NCBI GenBank assembly: GCA_964579725.1
Contig: CAZOHG010000012.1
Location: 1-64,000 of the forward strand
Length of the DNA stretch: 64,000 nt
Reading direction: 5' to 3'
Origin: CAZOHG01 sp964579725
GTDB taxonomy: Bacteria > Zhuqueibacterota > JdFR-76 > BMS3Abin05
Shown one piece after another: positions 17,414 to 25,580 of the stretch. The notes under the pieces were generated by a model. The model worked only from the letters and a program-made list of their open reading frames with translations, was not told the origin of the DNA and made no database searches. The stretch's first letter is position 1. Each line of letters starts with the position of its first letter. The translations under genes were made by a program, and so were the position numbers.

Positions 17414-17435
17414 AAATCCGCCAGACGGCGGATTT
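17414..17435 (-). terminator. Hairpin downstream of methyltransferase gene
   Basis: AAATCCGCC and GGCGGATTT form a perfect 9-bp stem with a 4-base loop about 130 bp after the methyltransferase stop. On the minus strand it is followed by a short, interrupted T-rich stretch, so it is a plausible but weak terminator. Confidence 0.4.
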
Positions 17436-17562
17436 GAAACGGACGGCAAAAAGCACCCTAAAAATAATACAAATTTTTTGGGAAAATAGCAAGACAGAAA
17501 CGGCACCGGCAGCCGGGGAATCGGGGGGATTTTTGAGAGCAAGTATACTTTTCGGCAAGGCG

Positions 17563-18216
17563 TCAATCTTTAATCTGGACAACTTGAATGGTTCCCGCGC
17601 GATTCAAGCGGGATTTTTCAATGGTCAGGTTCAGCCTGTTAAGCAATCCGGGCAACCCGCCAGCTTTGTAAAAGGAGAGAAATCCCCTAAAATGCGAGGG
17701 GCCCGCCACAAATTCCACCGGGAACGTGAAATACCCGGATCGATTTTTGGGTTGGGGAATGGCATAATCCGCTACAATCACCCTGCGCGCTACCCGCTTC
17801 ATTTCCAAAAGCACCTCAGGGCGAAGGCTTGCAGGCATTTCGTGCAAAACCATGGACGTAAAGGCGGCGTCGAATTCTTTGTCCCCAAATTGGGCCAGTC
17901 GGGTGGCGTCTCCTAAAAAACAATCCACGTTGTTCAGGCCCTTTTCTTCTTTTTCGCGCCGAGCGAATTCCACCATTTTGGGCGACAGTTCCACGCCCAC
18001 CAGGCGGCGACATTTCGGAGTTAGGGAAAAAAGCAGGGCGCCCGTTCCGCACCCAATGTCAATGGCTGAACAAGCCTCGGGCAAAAGGGAAGCGATAATC
18101 TCCCTGATTTCCTGCAGGTTCGGGTCAATGAATTTTCGGTAAAACCACCCGTCGTAGTAGTGGTTTTTGGGAGTTGCTCTCGTGTGGCGTCGACCTCTCT
18201 TCACGTTCCTTCTCAT
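17563..18216 (-). CDS. Class I SAM-dependent methyltransferase
   Basis: About 217 residues from ATG 18216. Motif I 'AIDIGCGTGALLF' binds S-adenosylmethionine; 'VGVELSPKMVEFARR' and 'VDCFLGDATRL' are motifs II and III of the Rossmann methyltransferases (type 11). 'FDAAFTSMVLHEMP' is the post-motif often seen in UbiE-like enzymes. The substrate is unknown. The start is uncertain: TTG 18270 has GAGG nearby and would couple to the upstream gene's stop, but the frame would then run through a perfect hairpin at 18222-18250, which I read as a terminator. ATG 18216 has no good ribosome-binding site. Confidence 0.82.
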   Translation of the reverse strand: MRRNVKRGRRHTRATPKNHYYDGWFYRKFIDPNLQEIREIIASLLPEACSAIDIGCGTGALLFSLTPKCRRLVGVELSPKMVEFARREKEEKGLNNVDCFLGDATRLAQFGDKEFDAAFTSMVLHEMPASLRPEVLLEMKRVARRVIVADYAIPQPKNRSGYFTFPVEFVAGPSHFRGFLSFYKAGGLPGLLNRLNLTIEKSRLNRAGTIQVVQIKD

Positions 18217-18221
18217 AAACG

Positions 18222-18250
18222 AAAGAAGGGCAGAAAGTCTGCCCTTCTTT
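18222..18250 (-). terminator. Rho-independent terminator after the DUF3857 pair
   Basis: AAAGAAGGGCAGA and its exact complement form a 13-bp perfect stem with a 3-base loop, followed on the minus strand by a T-rich run. It lies about 20 bp after the stop of the second DUF3857 gene. The stem is symmetrical, so it could act in both directions. Confidence 0.6.
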
Positions 18251-18271
18251 AATCCGAATGCCGGCTGCAAA

Positions 18272-20224
18272 TCACCTCATTGCTGCCGCTTTCTCCAATA
18301 AAATTAAGCGATTCTGGGGACGGGCAAATTTGTCGAATGTCTTCTTAAAATCGGGGTAATCCGCCACGGACACCCGTTTTTTGTTCAAAATGTAGTCGTA
18401 GGTGTAGTGAATTTTTCTTTTCCCCTCGGCTTTGAAGGCAATCTTCCAAACCCCGTAAGGTGTTTTGGTTTGAAGATTTTGGGGAAGATACACCACCCTG
18501 TACCCGGCGGGAATATCCACATCTCCCTGAACGGTTACGTGCATCGTGGATTCCATTAAAAAGTCGTAGTGGCGTTTTTCCAAACCGGGGAAAAACGGGT
18601 TGTGGACAAATTCAAAGGGAATCCGGGGTACGCGAAAAATCATCATATTGCCCTCGGCGATTCCCAAATCGGGGGTTTTCACCTTTTGCCGAATGACGGC
18701 GGGTTCCAGCAGATTTTTAAGATTGCTCAAGCTGTGGGAAATTTCTGTCGAACCTTCTCCCAACCCATTGGCCATTTGCTGAAAATATTGCTCCAATTCC
18801 TTGGGGGTTTCATCTTTCAGGGCATTTCGCGCCCGCATGTCAAAATAGCCGTTCAGACGACTCACGATCGACGTTACCGCGGTTCCGGCGGCATCCAAGG
18901 TGCAGTCGAGGCGGTTGTCGGATCGATTGAAATTCGGCGAAAATGCCTTAACCTTTTCCAACACACCCCGACCGGGTTGCACCACCAACGCCTGGTTGCC
19001 CTGACCGCCAATGAAATACGGGTACCGCGTGTTGTCGGCCGCGGGGTCGAGCCAGAGGGTTTCCTTTTTCGAACGAGGCACGGCTACGTAAATTTGGTCA
19101 AATTGACGGGGCGTCGGAATGGCCTGCACCAACTGAACCGGATTTCCGTTTACCAGCGCCGGGTAGGCGTCCACGCCCGCGGCTTTTAGCAAAGCGACTA
19201 ACAGGACCGATTTGTCGCGGGTGTCGCCGTAGCGATTTGCCAGCACCGAGTCCGCGTCGTGCGGTTCATAACCCGCCAGCCCCAGACGCAGGTGAACGGT
19301 TCGGATTTTTTGCGCCACAAAAAGGAAAATGTCCCGAATTTTTTCCTCCCTCGTCTTCGCCCCGCGAGTCAATTGCCTGGCTTTCGCCCGAAGCGCGGGT
19401 GTCGGTTTGGCATGTTTGTAAAATTTACCGGCCAGCCAACGACCGACACTGTCCCACTGCTTTTCCGAAGAAAACACCAGCAAAGGAATGAAATCTTCAA
19501 ACGGCGGCATGTAGGGTTCCGAAATAATTTGGGGCGATTTTTGAATGCGCCAACTGTAGACGTAGCTATTCGGCAGTTCTGTTTCCTCGGGTTCCACCTT
19601 GCGGTGCAGAAAAACGTACCGGGCGTCCCGGTCCTTTGGCACCACCAGCACAAATTCCTTGGTCAAAATGGGGTCGTCCGTTTGGAAACCCACCATGCCC
19701 CAGTAGTGCCGGTCGGCGGAATCCTTGGGCGCTTTGGAAAATTGACGCAGTTTTAACTCCAGAACCGCACCGGGCGTCACGGCCGGGAACGAAATCACTT
19801 TTTCCTGAATATTGGCGTACACCGACGCGTCTGCCAGTTCCGGCGGCGTGATGTCATTCACGGCTTTCTTTTCCACGGCCACAATCTTTCCGCTCGGTTT
19901 GTGCGTCACGGCCAACAAGACCCGAATACTATCTGTGTTGGCGTCGTATTTCCGTTTTTGATCCCCGTATTTTTGTTTGCCTCGATGTTTTAAAATCTTA
20001 ATTAGCAGGTGTTCGTCCAATGTAGAACTTCCGTCTTCCTGCACAGTCAATATTTTCTGTTCCAGCAAAATAACGGCGCTGGCCTGAGGGTAATCGGCCG
20101 CGCTGGGCGCATTTTCAATGATGTCCTGAACGTCAGCTTCCGAGTAGTGGTGTTGCGCTCTGACCGTAAATACAGCAAACAGCAAGAGAAACAAGACAGC
20201 GCCTATTTTAAAAATGGATTTCAT
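18272..20224 (-). CDS. DUF3857/transglutaminase-like secreted protein, active site degenerate
   Basis: 650 residues with a signal peptide ending near 'VRA-QHH'. The N-terminal DUF3857 domain (about 40-260) is followed by a transglutaminase-core fold (about 280-400) and a C-terminal beta-rich part. In the transglutaminase core the usual catalytic cysteine is threonine ('RYGDTRDKSV'; ACC codon) and the usual histidine is glutamine ('FDQIYVAVP'); only the aspartate ('WLDPA') remains. It should therefore be a non-catalytic binding version. It follows a paralogue of exactly the same length by 55 bp, and GGAGG precedes the ATG. The role is unknown; these domains often occur in periplasmic or surface proteins of Bacteroidota-like bacteria. 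Confidence 0.88.
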   Translation of the reverse strand: MKSIFKIGAVLFLLLFAVFTVRAQHHYSEADVQDIIENAPSAADYPQASAVILLEQKILTVQEDGSSTLDEHLLIKILKHRGKQKYGDQKRKYDANTDSIRVLLAVTHKPSGKIVAVEKKAVNDITPPELADASVYANIQEKVISFPAVTPGAVLELKLRQFSKAPKDSADRHYWGMVGFQTDDPILTKEFVLVVPKDRDARYVFLHRKVEPEETELPNSYVYSWRIQKSPQIISEPYMPPFEDFIPLLVFSSEKQWDSVGRWLAGKFYKHAKPTPALRAKARQLTRGAKTREEKIRDIFLFVAQKIRTVHLRLGLAGYEPHDADSVLANRYGDTRDKSVLLVALLKAAGVDAYPALVNGNPVQLVQAIPTPRQFDQIYVAVPRSKKETLWLDPAADNTRYPYFIGGQGNQALVVQPGRGVLEKVKAFSPNFNRSDNRLDCTLDAAGTAVTSIVSRLNGYFDMRARNALKDETPKELEQYFQQMANGLGEGSTEISHSLSNLKNLLEPAVIRQKVKTPDLGIAEGNMMIFRVPRIPFEFVHNPFFPGLEKRHYDFLMESTMHVTVQGDVDIPAGYRVVYLPQNLQTKTPYGVWKIAFKAEGKRKIHYTYDYILNKKRVSVADYPDFKKTFDKFARPQNRLILLEKAAAMR

Positions 20225-20279
20225 GGTTGCCTCCTTCGAGTCCTGCCTTTTCTATTCAAACGGATTGTTGTCCAATTTT

Positions 20280-22232
20280 TCACTTTTTGAAGAAAATAAT
20301 TTCGCCGCGTCCGGTTCTTTGTTTCGCTCGCAATGCTTTTTTGAGGATCAAATACTCCGACGGCGACAGCTCTTTTTTCTTGACCAACAGCTCCTTTTTG
20401 AAATGAACCACAGGGGCCGCATCTTGTGCCGCTGTTTTGTAGGCGACTGTGTAAAAAACGGGGCCTTTGTCCAATTTTTCAGGATTCGGCACCGCTTTGA
20501 CCCGTACACCCGAAGGAAGTGTCATGTCCTCCTCTTCCGTCGAACCGAAAGTGGTTCCGATGCGCAGGGGGAATTTGCGCTTGGGAAGAGTAGCCGAGCG
20601 AAAAACCCCGCGTGAAATCAGTTCAAATCCTCCTGTTGCCACCGGCGATTTGACCAAAAAATAGGCACCGGCTTTCATGGCGTATTTGGGAATTTTGTAG
20701 GAGATTTTCATTTGAAACGGCTTGTACAAGTCCTCCACATCGGACATGGTAAAATGCACCAATTTGGCACCCGGGTAAATATTTTGAAGCACTCGTTGCC
20801 AGGTCATTTGGAGTTGAAGCGGCGGCATTCGCTTGCAAAATCCTCGAAAAGCCCAATCGTAAATCCCCTTTGTGTCAAAAACAATCTCGCCCGTCAGGTC
20901 TCCGTTTTCCCCCAGAGTCGATTTTCCGTGAATAATCCCCATGTTGGCTTCCGGTGGGGAATAGGGGGTGTAGGTGAGATCGGTTCCTTCTTTTGTGGCA
21001 ATCAGCACGGCCTGATTGGCTTCGTAGGAGGGGAACAGTCCCGGGTAATCTTCCACGGTGGGGTCTGCGTAAACTGTGTCTCCCTTTGGATTGAAAAGTG
21101 CCACAATGGCGTGGTTGAAATTAATATTCGGAATTTTCGGGTCCATTTTCATGGAGGGATTCGTTAGCACAATGTCAGCCTTCAGGCCTGCTTCCCGACA
21201 CATGGCAACCATGAGAGCGGCGACATCTTTGCACACGCCGTAGCGCATGGAATAGGTTTGGGTGACGGGGTGCGGTTGAAAACCGGCTTTTTTCCCAATG
21301 GACAGCCCCATGTACCGGACTTTTTGCGCCACAAAATGGTAAATCGCCAGAGCCTTCTGATTCCAATCCGTTTTGCCGGCAATCAGGTGCTTGACCTGCT
21401 CTCGAATGGAATCGTTAATCGCCATTCGCGGTTCACTCAACTTGTAGTACCAGCGTGAAATCGGCTTCCAGGAGGTGTCCGTGGAAACAACCAATTTCGT
21501 GGCCACGTCCGGAAATGCAGGCATTCCAGGCTCCGGAATCATTCGGGGCACGTCGGCTACCTTCCATGTGTAAGTGATTTTGCCCTTCTTTGCCACTCTT
21601 TTGAAATCGACCTTTCCCCGTTTGACAATAAAATGCAATGGTTTGTCCGAGGGCCCCGTAATTTGAAAAACCCGCTCCACAATAGGAGACATTCCCTGAA
21701 AAAGTTCAATGGCATCAAAATGATTTTCCATGGGTGCCTGGTGAGAAATATCCAACACCTGGTACTCTACGGCATCTCCGATTTCCAATCCCTGAAATGT
21801 AATCACTTTTTCCCGAATGTCCGGTTCGTAAATATTCATCTGAGCCGCCGAGGGCTCTGTAATATCCGTAATTTTGTCCGAGGGAACCGGAATTGTAGAA
21901 CCGTCCGATTTAATGACCCGCGCTTTTTGAATGGTAATGGAATCGTATTTTCGATAGTAGGGGATACGAGCTTCGCTGTTCTGCTTTTTTCCCCGATCCG
22001 TTAAAACCTTTACCAATACGTGCGAATAGCTGGTGTACAGCCCGTTGGCCCGGTAGGTGTACAGGGTGGAATCGAACACGACAATATCGTTGGCGTCCGG
22101 AAACTTCTTTAAATCCCCTGCTGTTTTTAATTTTTGCACCAGCGCAGGCGGAGCCTTTTGAGCGGAAGCTCCAAAAGCTACCCCCAACCACAAAAAACAG
22201 AATCCGACTAAAAACCACGTTTTTCTTCGCAT
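20280..22232 (-). CDS. DUF3857/transglutaminase-like secreted protein, catalytic triad intact
   Basis: 650 residues with a signal peptide ending near 'GASA-QKAPP'. It has the same layout as its neighbour: DUF3857, transglutaminase core, C-terminal beta domain. Here the triad looks complete: Cys in 'RYGVCKDVAAL', His in 'FNHAIVAL' and Asp in 'YADPTVEDYPG'. Transglutaminase-like cores of this type cleave or crosslink peptide bonds; the DUF3857 domain is of unknown function. CGGAGG precedes the ATG at 22232. It is the first gene of a likely two-gene operon, which ends at the hairpin at 18222-18250. The pair looks like a tandem duplication in which one copy lost catalysis. Confidence 0.9.
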   Translation of the reverse strand: MRRKTWFLVGFCFLWLGVAFGASAQKAPPALVQKLKTAGDLKKFPDANDIVVFDSTLYTYRANGLYTSYSHVLVKVLTDRGKKQNSEARIPYYRKYDSITIQKARVIKSDGSTIPVPSDKITDITEPSAAQMNIYEPDIREKVITFQGLEIGDAVEYQVLDISHQAPMENHFDAIELFQGMSPIVERVFQITGPSDKPLHFIVKRGKVDFKRVAKKGKITYTWKVADVPRMIPEPGMPAFPDVATKLVVSTDTSWKPISRWYYKLSEPRMAINDSIREQVKHLIAGKTDWNQKALAIYHFVAQKVRYMGLSIGKKAGFQPHPVTQTYSMRYGVCKDVAALMVAMCREAGLKADIVLTNPSMKMDPKIPNINFNHAIVALFNPKGDTVYADPTVEDYPGLFPSYEANQAVLIATKEGTDLTYTPYSPPEANMGIIHGKSTLGENGDLTGEIVFDTKGIYDWAFRGFCKRMPPLQLQMTWQRVLQNIYPGAKLVHFTMSDVEDLYKPFQMKISYKIPKYAMKAGAYFLVKSPVATGGFELISRGVFRSATLPKRKFPLRIGTTFGSTEEEDMTLPSGVRVKAVPNPEKLDKGPVFYTVAYKTAAQDAAPVVHFKKELLVKKKELSPSEYLILKKALRAKQRTGRGEIIFFKK

Positions 22233-22464
22233 GAAAATTCCTCCGTTTTACTGGCATTCCATTAAAAAACCGGATTGGTGTCGAAAAAAACCGGTCGTAA
22301 ATCGGGGGTAACGCCCTCCCGAAAATTCGAGCCGATCTTTACCCGACAGCCCTTTTTTGTACGAGACGCGCGCTTTTTTGTTTCTCGAAATCCGACGGGC
22401 TCAAACAGGTCGTTTGGAGCGACCAATTAGACGTCAGTCGCACGAGTCCCAAAATCGATTTTCT

Positions 22465-23655
22465 TCAGCCGATGAGCCACAAATCCATTTGGGGGTGACT
22501 CAAGAATTCCGCACCCTCTTCGCGCACGACGATCATTTCTTCCATGGTTACCACGCCGTGTCCTTCGACGGTAAGGCGAGGCTCAATTGTGTACACCTGA
22601 CCCACTTCAATCGGTTGAAAGGGAAGATCGCCGTAGCGGTCCCACTGAGGAGCCAGGAGGCCACCCCCGTCGTGCGCCAGCCGCCCTACCTGATGTCCTA
22701 GCGCGTGGGGGTACTCTTTATAGCCGTTGGACACAATGTGGTCGCGCGCCACTTTGTCAATTTCCCAGCCGGCTTTGCCTGGCCGGATGGCCCTGGCGGC
22801 CAGTTGAATGGAATCGCGAAGGACGTCAAATCCCTTTTGTACCTGCGGCGGCGCGTTGGTTTCATTTTCGCGCAAAAAATACCAGGTGCGCTGCATATCG
22901 GAACAGTAGCTGTCCTTTCGAACCCCAAAATCCATGTTAATAATGTGACCGCGTTCCGTTTTGCGGTCGGTCGGGCCAAAGTGAGCACCGGCCGTTTCGG
23001 GGCCCGTAAAAACGGAAGGACACATAACGGGGTCCCAAGCCGGTTCCACGCCGTACTGCTCAAATTCCTGTTTAATAAACCGGGCAATCTCCGCCTCCGT
23101 TTGCCCCGGACGGAGAAAACCCGTCACTTTGTCATAAATTTCCTCGGTAATTCGAATGGATTCCCGAATCCTGCGAATTTCGGTGGGGGATTTTCGGCCC
23201 CGCAGAGCCGACACAATGGGCTCCGAAGAGACAAAGCGCTCTAAATAGGGCGTTCCTTTGAGATAATCCTGCAGAAGCAAAAACATACCGTGGGTCAGCC
23301 CGTCGGACATGTAATCGTTGGTGGAAAAATTGAGGGCAATGTGACGGGGATTCAGTCTTTTCAACACTTTTTGCAATTCGTCCCGAATGGAAGCCGTGTA
23401 GCCAATCACTTCGGCGTAGTGCCCGGATTGCTGAATATTCGGTACGTCCAGACTTCCTACAATCGCCAGTGTTTCGCCAGTGGCCGAAATGACAAAGGCC
23501 GATTGCCAGGTGCAGCCGGTACCCAAAATTAATTCCAGTGTGGGATCGGCCATTGCCGCCGTTTCCCTGACAAAAATGAGCCAAACGTCCACTCCTTTTT
23601 CTTTGAGAATTGCCGAAGCCTGCGCAATTTTTTCCGCAACAATCGGATCCGCCAT
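22465..23655 (-). CDS. Xaa-Pro peptidase family protein (M24B)
   Basis: 396 residues from ATG 23655, which has AGGAG seven bases upstream; a GTG two codons earlier is too close to that site. An N-terminal creatinase-like domain (about 1-165) is followed by the pita-bread M24 domain. Metal ligands are visible as Asp in 'NMDFGVRKDSYCSDMQRTW', His in 'ALGHQVGRLAHD', Glu in 'TIEPRL' and Glu in 'MEEMIVV'. It should remove N-terminal residues before proline in the cytoplasm, although M24B also includes prolidases and creatinase-like enzymes. It is apparently monocistronic, upstream of the DUF3857 pair. Confidence 0.9.
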   Translation of the reverse strand: MADPIVAEKIAQASAILKEKGVDVWLIFVRETAAMADPTLELILGTGCTWQSAFVISATGETLAIVGSLDVPNIQQSGHYAEVIGYTASIRDELQKVLKRLNPRHIALNFSTNDYMSDGLTHGMFLLLQDYLKGTPYLERFVSSEPIVSALRGRKSPTEIRRIRESIRITEEIYDKVTGFLRPGQTEAEIARFIKQEFEQYGVEPAWDPVMCPSVFTGPETAGAHFGPTDRKTERGHIINMDFGVRKDSYCSDMQRTWYFLRENETNAPPQVQKGFDVLRDSIQLAARAIRPGKAGWEIDKVARDHIVSNGYKEYPHALGHQVGRLAHDGGGLLAPQWDRYGDLPFQPIEVGQVYTIEPRLTVEGHGVVTMEEMIVVREEGAEFLSHPQMDLWLIG

Positions 23656-23739
23656 GGTCACACTCCTTTCCGAAAAATGTTCTTCTATTTTTCTCGCCGT
23701 CGAAGAGTTGGTATCCCAAAGCCCCTTTTCGGGTAAAAT

Positions 23740-24117
23740 TTAATGAATAAAAATAGACAATCCCAATCCGGCGCGTATTCCCAAGCCAACCCCCAATGCC
23801 AGCGAAAAGCTCATCAGCGTGCCCAAAAGCACATATTCTACAAAGCGGTCTCCTCTTCCGAAACGAAAGATACTCTTGGCCGCCAGCACAAAACCGATTC
23901 CCGAAACATTTCCCACCAAAACAAGGGTGAGAATGAAAAACCGTTCCACCCACCCTACGTAACGGCTGATTCCTTTCAAACGCCGCAAAGCGTTTTCCCG
24001 AAACATTTCATCGTGCTCTTTTTTCAGAAGGTGCTTGAAAATAGCCAAGATAAAGAAATCGATGCCCAGGATGGCAAGTAGGTAGCCGGTCAAAACAATT
24101 CCCATTTTCCAAAACAT
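23740..24117 (-). CDS. Membrane protein resembling the C-terminal part of DUF3307 proteins
   Basis: 125 residues with about four hydrophobic segments: residues 5-27, 57-80, and two near the C-terminus. The segment 'GFVLAAKSIFRFGRGDRFVEYVLLG' resembles the C-terminal region of DUF3307 membrane proteins, which are often encoded next to SatD. The soluble and N-terminal parts of those proteins are missing, so this is a short version. It lies downstream of the satD-like gene on the same strand, and the gap between them holds three AAGT-N6-ACTT palindromes. Its function is unknown; association with SatD rests on this neighbourhood. Confidence 0.7.
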   Translation of the reverse strand: MFWKMGIVLTGYLLAILGIDFFILAIFKHLLKKEHDEMFRENALRRLKGISRYVGWVERFFILTLVLVGNVSGIGFVLAAKSIFRFGRGDRFVEYVLLGTLMSFSLALGVGLGIRAGLGLSIFIH

Positions 24118-24146
24118 ATTAGGGCGGTCCTTTTAAAAGAAGTAAT

Positions 24147-24219
24147 AAGTATATTCACTTATTAATAATATATTAAAAGTATTATTACTTATTATTTTGC
24201 TATTTAAGTATTTTCACTT
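24147..24219. promoter_or_regulatory. Three AAGT-N6-ACTT palindromes at helical spacing
   Basis: Copies at 24147-24160, 24177-24190 and 24206-24219 each read AAGT, six A/T-rich bases, ACTT. Start-to-start spacing is 30 and 29 bp, about three helical turns, so all three face the same side of the DNA. The third overlaps the last codons of the satD-like gene. They lie just upstream of the small membrane-protein gene and look like operators; the SatD-like protein with its helix-turn-helix is the obvious candidate binder. Confidence 0.55.
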
Positions 24220-24833
24220 AAATCTTGCAAATACTTCAGAAAATCGGCTTCTGCCTGTAAATAATCAGCAGCGTGAATGGCCAATAGGGTTTGGTGTATA
24301 TCGGATTGGGACACCCCGATTTCGCGGGCGGTTTTGGATTCATTCCGAAATTTCTTGTACAGCTTGAATTTTCGGAATTGTTTTTCCGTCCAATCCTCGC
24401 GCATGAGCTGAAGCAGTCGGACGAGGGCATTAAACAGAAGGTCCTCTTGGGGGTGGGCACTCACAAAATAGAGGCTCCGATTTCTTTTTTTGGCCTCCTC
24501 CAAGGCCCGACGAGAGCGGTGAAAAGCCTGACCGTCCATTTCAGCCGAGCGCGGGCGCCACTCTGTTTCAATTTTTCCCTGTCCCAGGCCAACGGACAGT
24601 CGAATCGGGTGCAATTCCTCCCAGAAAAACGTGGCAATTTGGTACCCGGAGGCCAGTGTTTCCACCACACCCTGCCATTCATCTCCCAGCGTCACGGAAA
24701 AGGGGACTTTGATTTCGGATTGAAATTCGCGATTGACGCGAAGAAGAAGGGATTCCAATTGATTTTGAAGTGCTCGGCGGTCGTTTTGCCGCCTGGACTG
24801 GTGAATATCTGCCGTGAGAACACAGTAATTCAT
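24204..24833 (-). CDS. SatD-family protein with C-terminal helix-turn-helix
   Basis: 209 residues, normal for SatD. The N-terminal half has the family pattern: 'YCVLTADIHQSRR', 'FSVTLGDEWQGVV' and 'HPIRLSVGLGQGKIET', resembling a nucleotide-cyclase-like fold. The C-terminal part contains a sigma-region-4-like helix-turn-helix, 'KTAREIGVSQSDIHQTLLA' (about residues 167-186). SatD was first named from a streptococcal acid-tolerance locus; its biochemical role is not settled. The gene directly precedes a small DUF3307-like membrane protein, the usual partner. Three palindromes between the two suggest it may regulate that gene. Confidence 0.83.
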   Translation of the reverse strand: MNYCVLTADIHQSRRQNDRRALQNQLESLLLRVNREFQSEIKVPFSVTLGDEWQGVVETLASGYQIATFFWEELHPIRLSVGLGQGKIETEWRPRSAEMDGQAFHRSRRALEEAKKRNRSLYFVSAHPQEDLLFNALVRLLQLMREDWTEKQFRKFKLYKKFRNESKTAREIGVSQSDIHQTLLAIHAADYLQAEADFLKYLQDLSENT

Positions 24834-24983
24834 GGGAACTTTCCGTTCATCAATGGAGCGCCTGCCAAATGACCATCGCCCGAATTTTTTAAAATATAGG
24901 AAATCGAACGGTGAGAATCAACCGGGATTGTCAGGCGCAGACCGCACACCATTTTGCCGGGCTGTGAACAAGCCGGAGAACCC

Positions 24984-25018
24984 AAAAAAAATCCCCCTCC
25001 ATTTGGCCGGAGGGGGAT
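24984..25018 (-). terminator. Rho-independent terminator after rubredoxin-like gene
   Basis: ATCCCCCTCC and GGAGGGGGAT form a perfect 10-bp GC-rich stem with an 8-base loop. On the minus strand it is followed by seven or more T. It begins 13 bp after the stop of the rubredoxin-like gene. Confidence 0.85.
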
Positions 25019-25031
25019 GTGTGCGCAACGA

Positions 25032-25364
25032 TTAACCCCACTTGCCTTTTTTGACGTGGGTTTCAATTTCGGCCAGAATCATTTGCCTCAATTCCGTGGC
25101 CTGTTTCTTCGCCTTCTTAAAAATGTCCAAACAGCCGGGGTCCAGGTTGTCCTCAATGCCTTCCTCGGCCACATCGAGGGCATTTCCCAAAATAGAATAC
25201 AATTCCTGATGCAGGCTGTTGGTGTACCGGGCGCGTTCAACCAAATCGGCGCGAGATGCTTCCAACTTCTCAAATTTTTCCTTCGGCGCGCCGCACTTGG
25301 GGCAAACCTCAGGCGCTTCTTCGTCTGCAATGTAACCGCAAACCGAACACTGCCATAGTTCCAT
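25032..25364 (-). CDS. Rubredoxin-like zinc-ribbon protein with helical C-terminus
   Basis: 110 residues. The first ~35 form a rubredoxin-like domain with two CxxC pairs, 'CSVCGYIADEEAPEVCPKCG', as found at the C-terminus of rubrerythrins; it can bind Fe or Zn. The remainder is one long amphipathic helical region with several Glu and His residues but without the paired ExxH motifs of a rubrerythrin di-iron site. It may be an electron carrier or an oxidative-stress accessory protein in this apparently anaerobic lineage. A strong terminator follows at once, so it appears monocistronic. Confidence 0.8.
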   Translation of the reverse strand: MELWQCSVCGYIADEEAPEVCPKCGAPKEKFEKLEASRADLVERARYTNSLHQELYSILGNALDVAEEGIEDNLDPGCLDIFKKAKKQATELRQMILAEIETHVKKGKWG

Positions 25365-25580
25365 TTTTATCCTCCTGAATTTTTCTTAGTTCGGATTTTT
25401 TATTTGGCACAATCGTATTTTATTGACCACTTTGCTCCGCAGAAAATCGATGAACCCCATTTTCGCTCCCACACATCGAAACAAGATCTTTTAAGGGAAC
25501 TTTTCGGGGTGCTTTCCAAAGACAATCCCGATTTTGACTGTTTAATTTTATGATTTCTGACCACCAATTGCCACTCTTTT

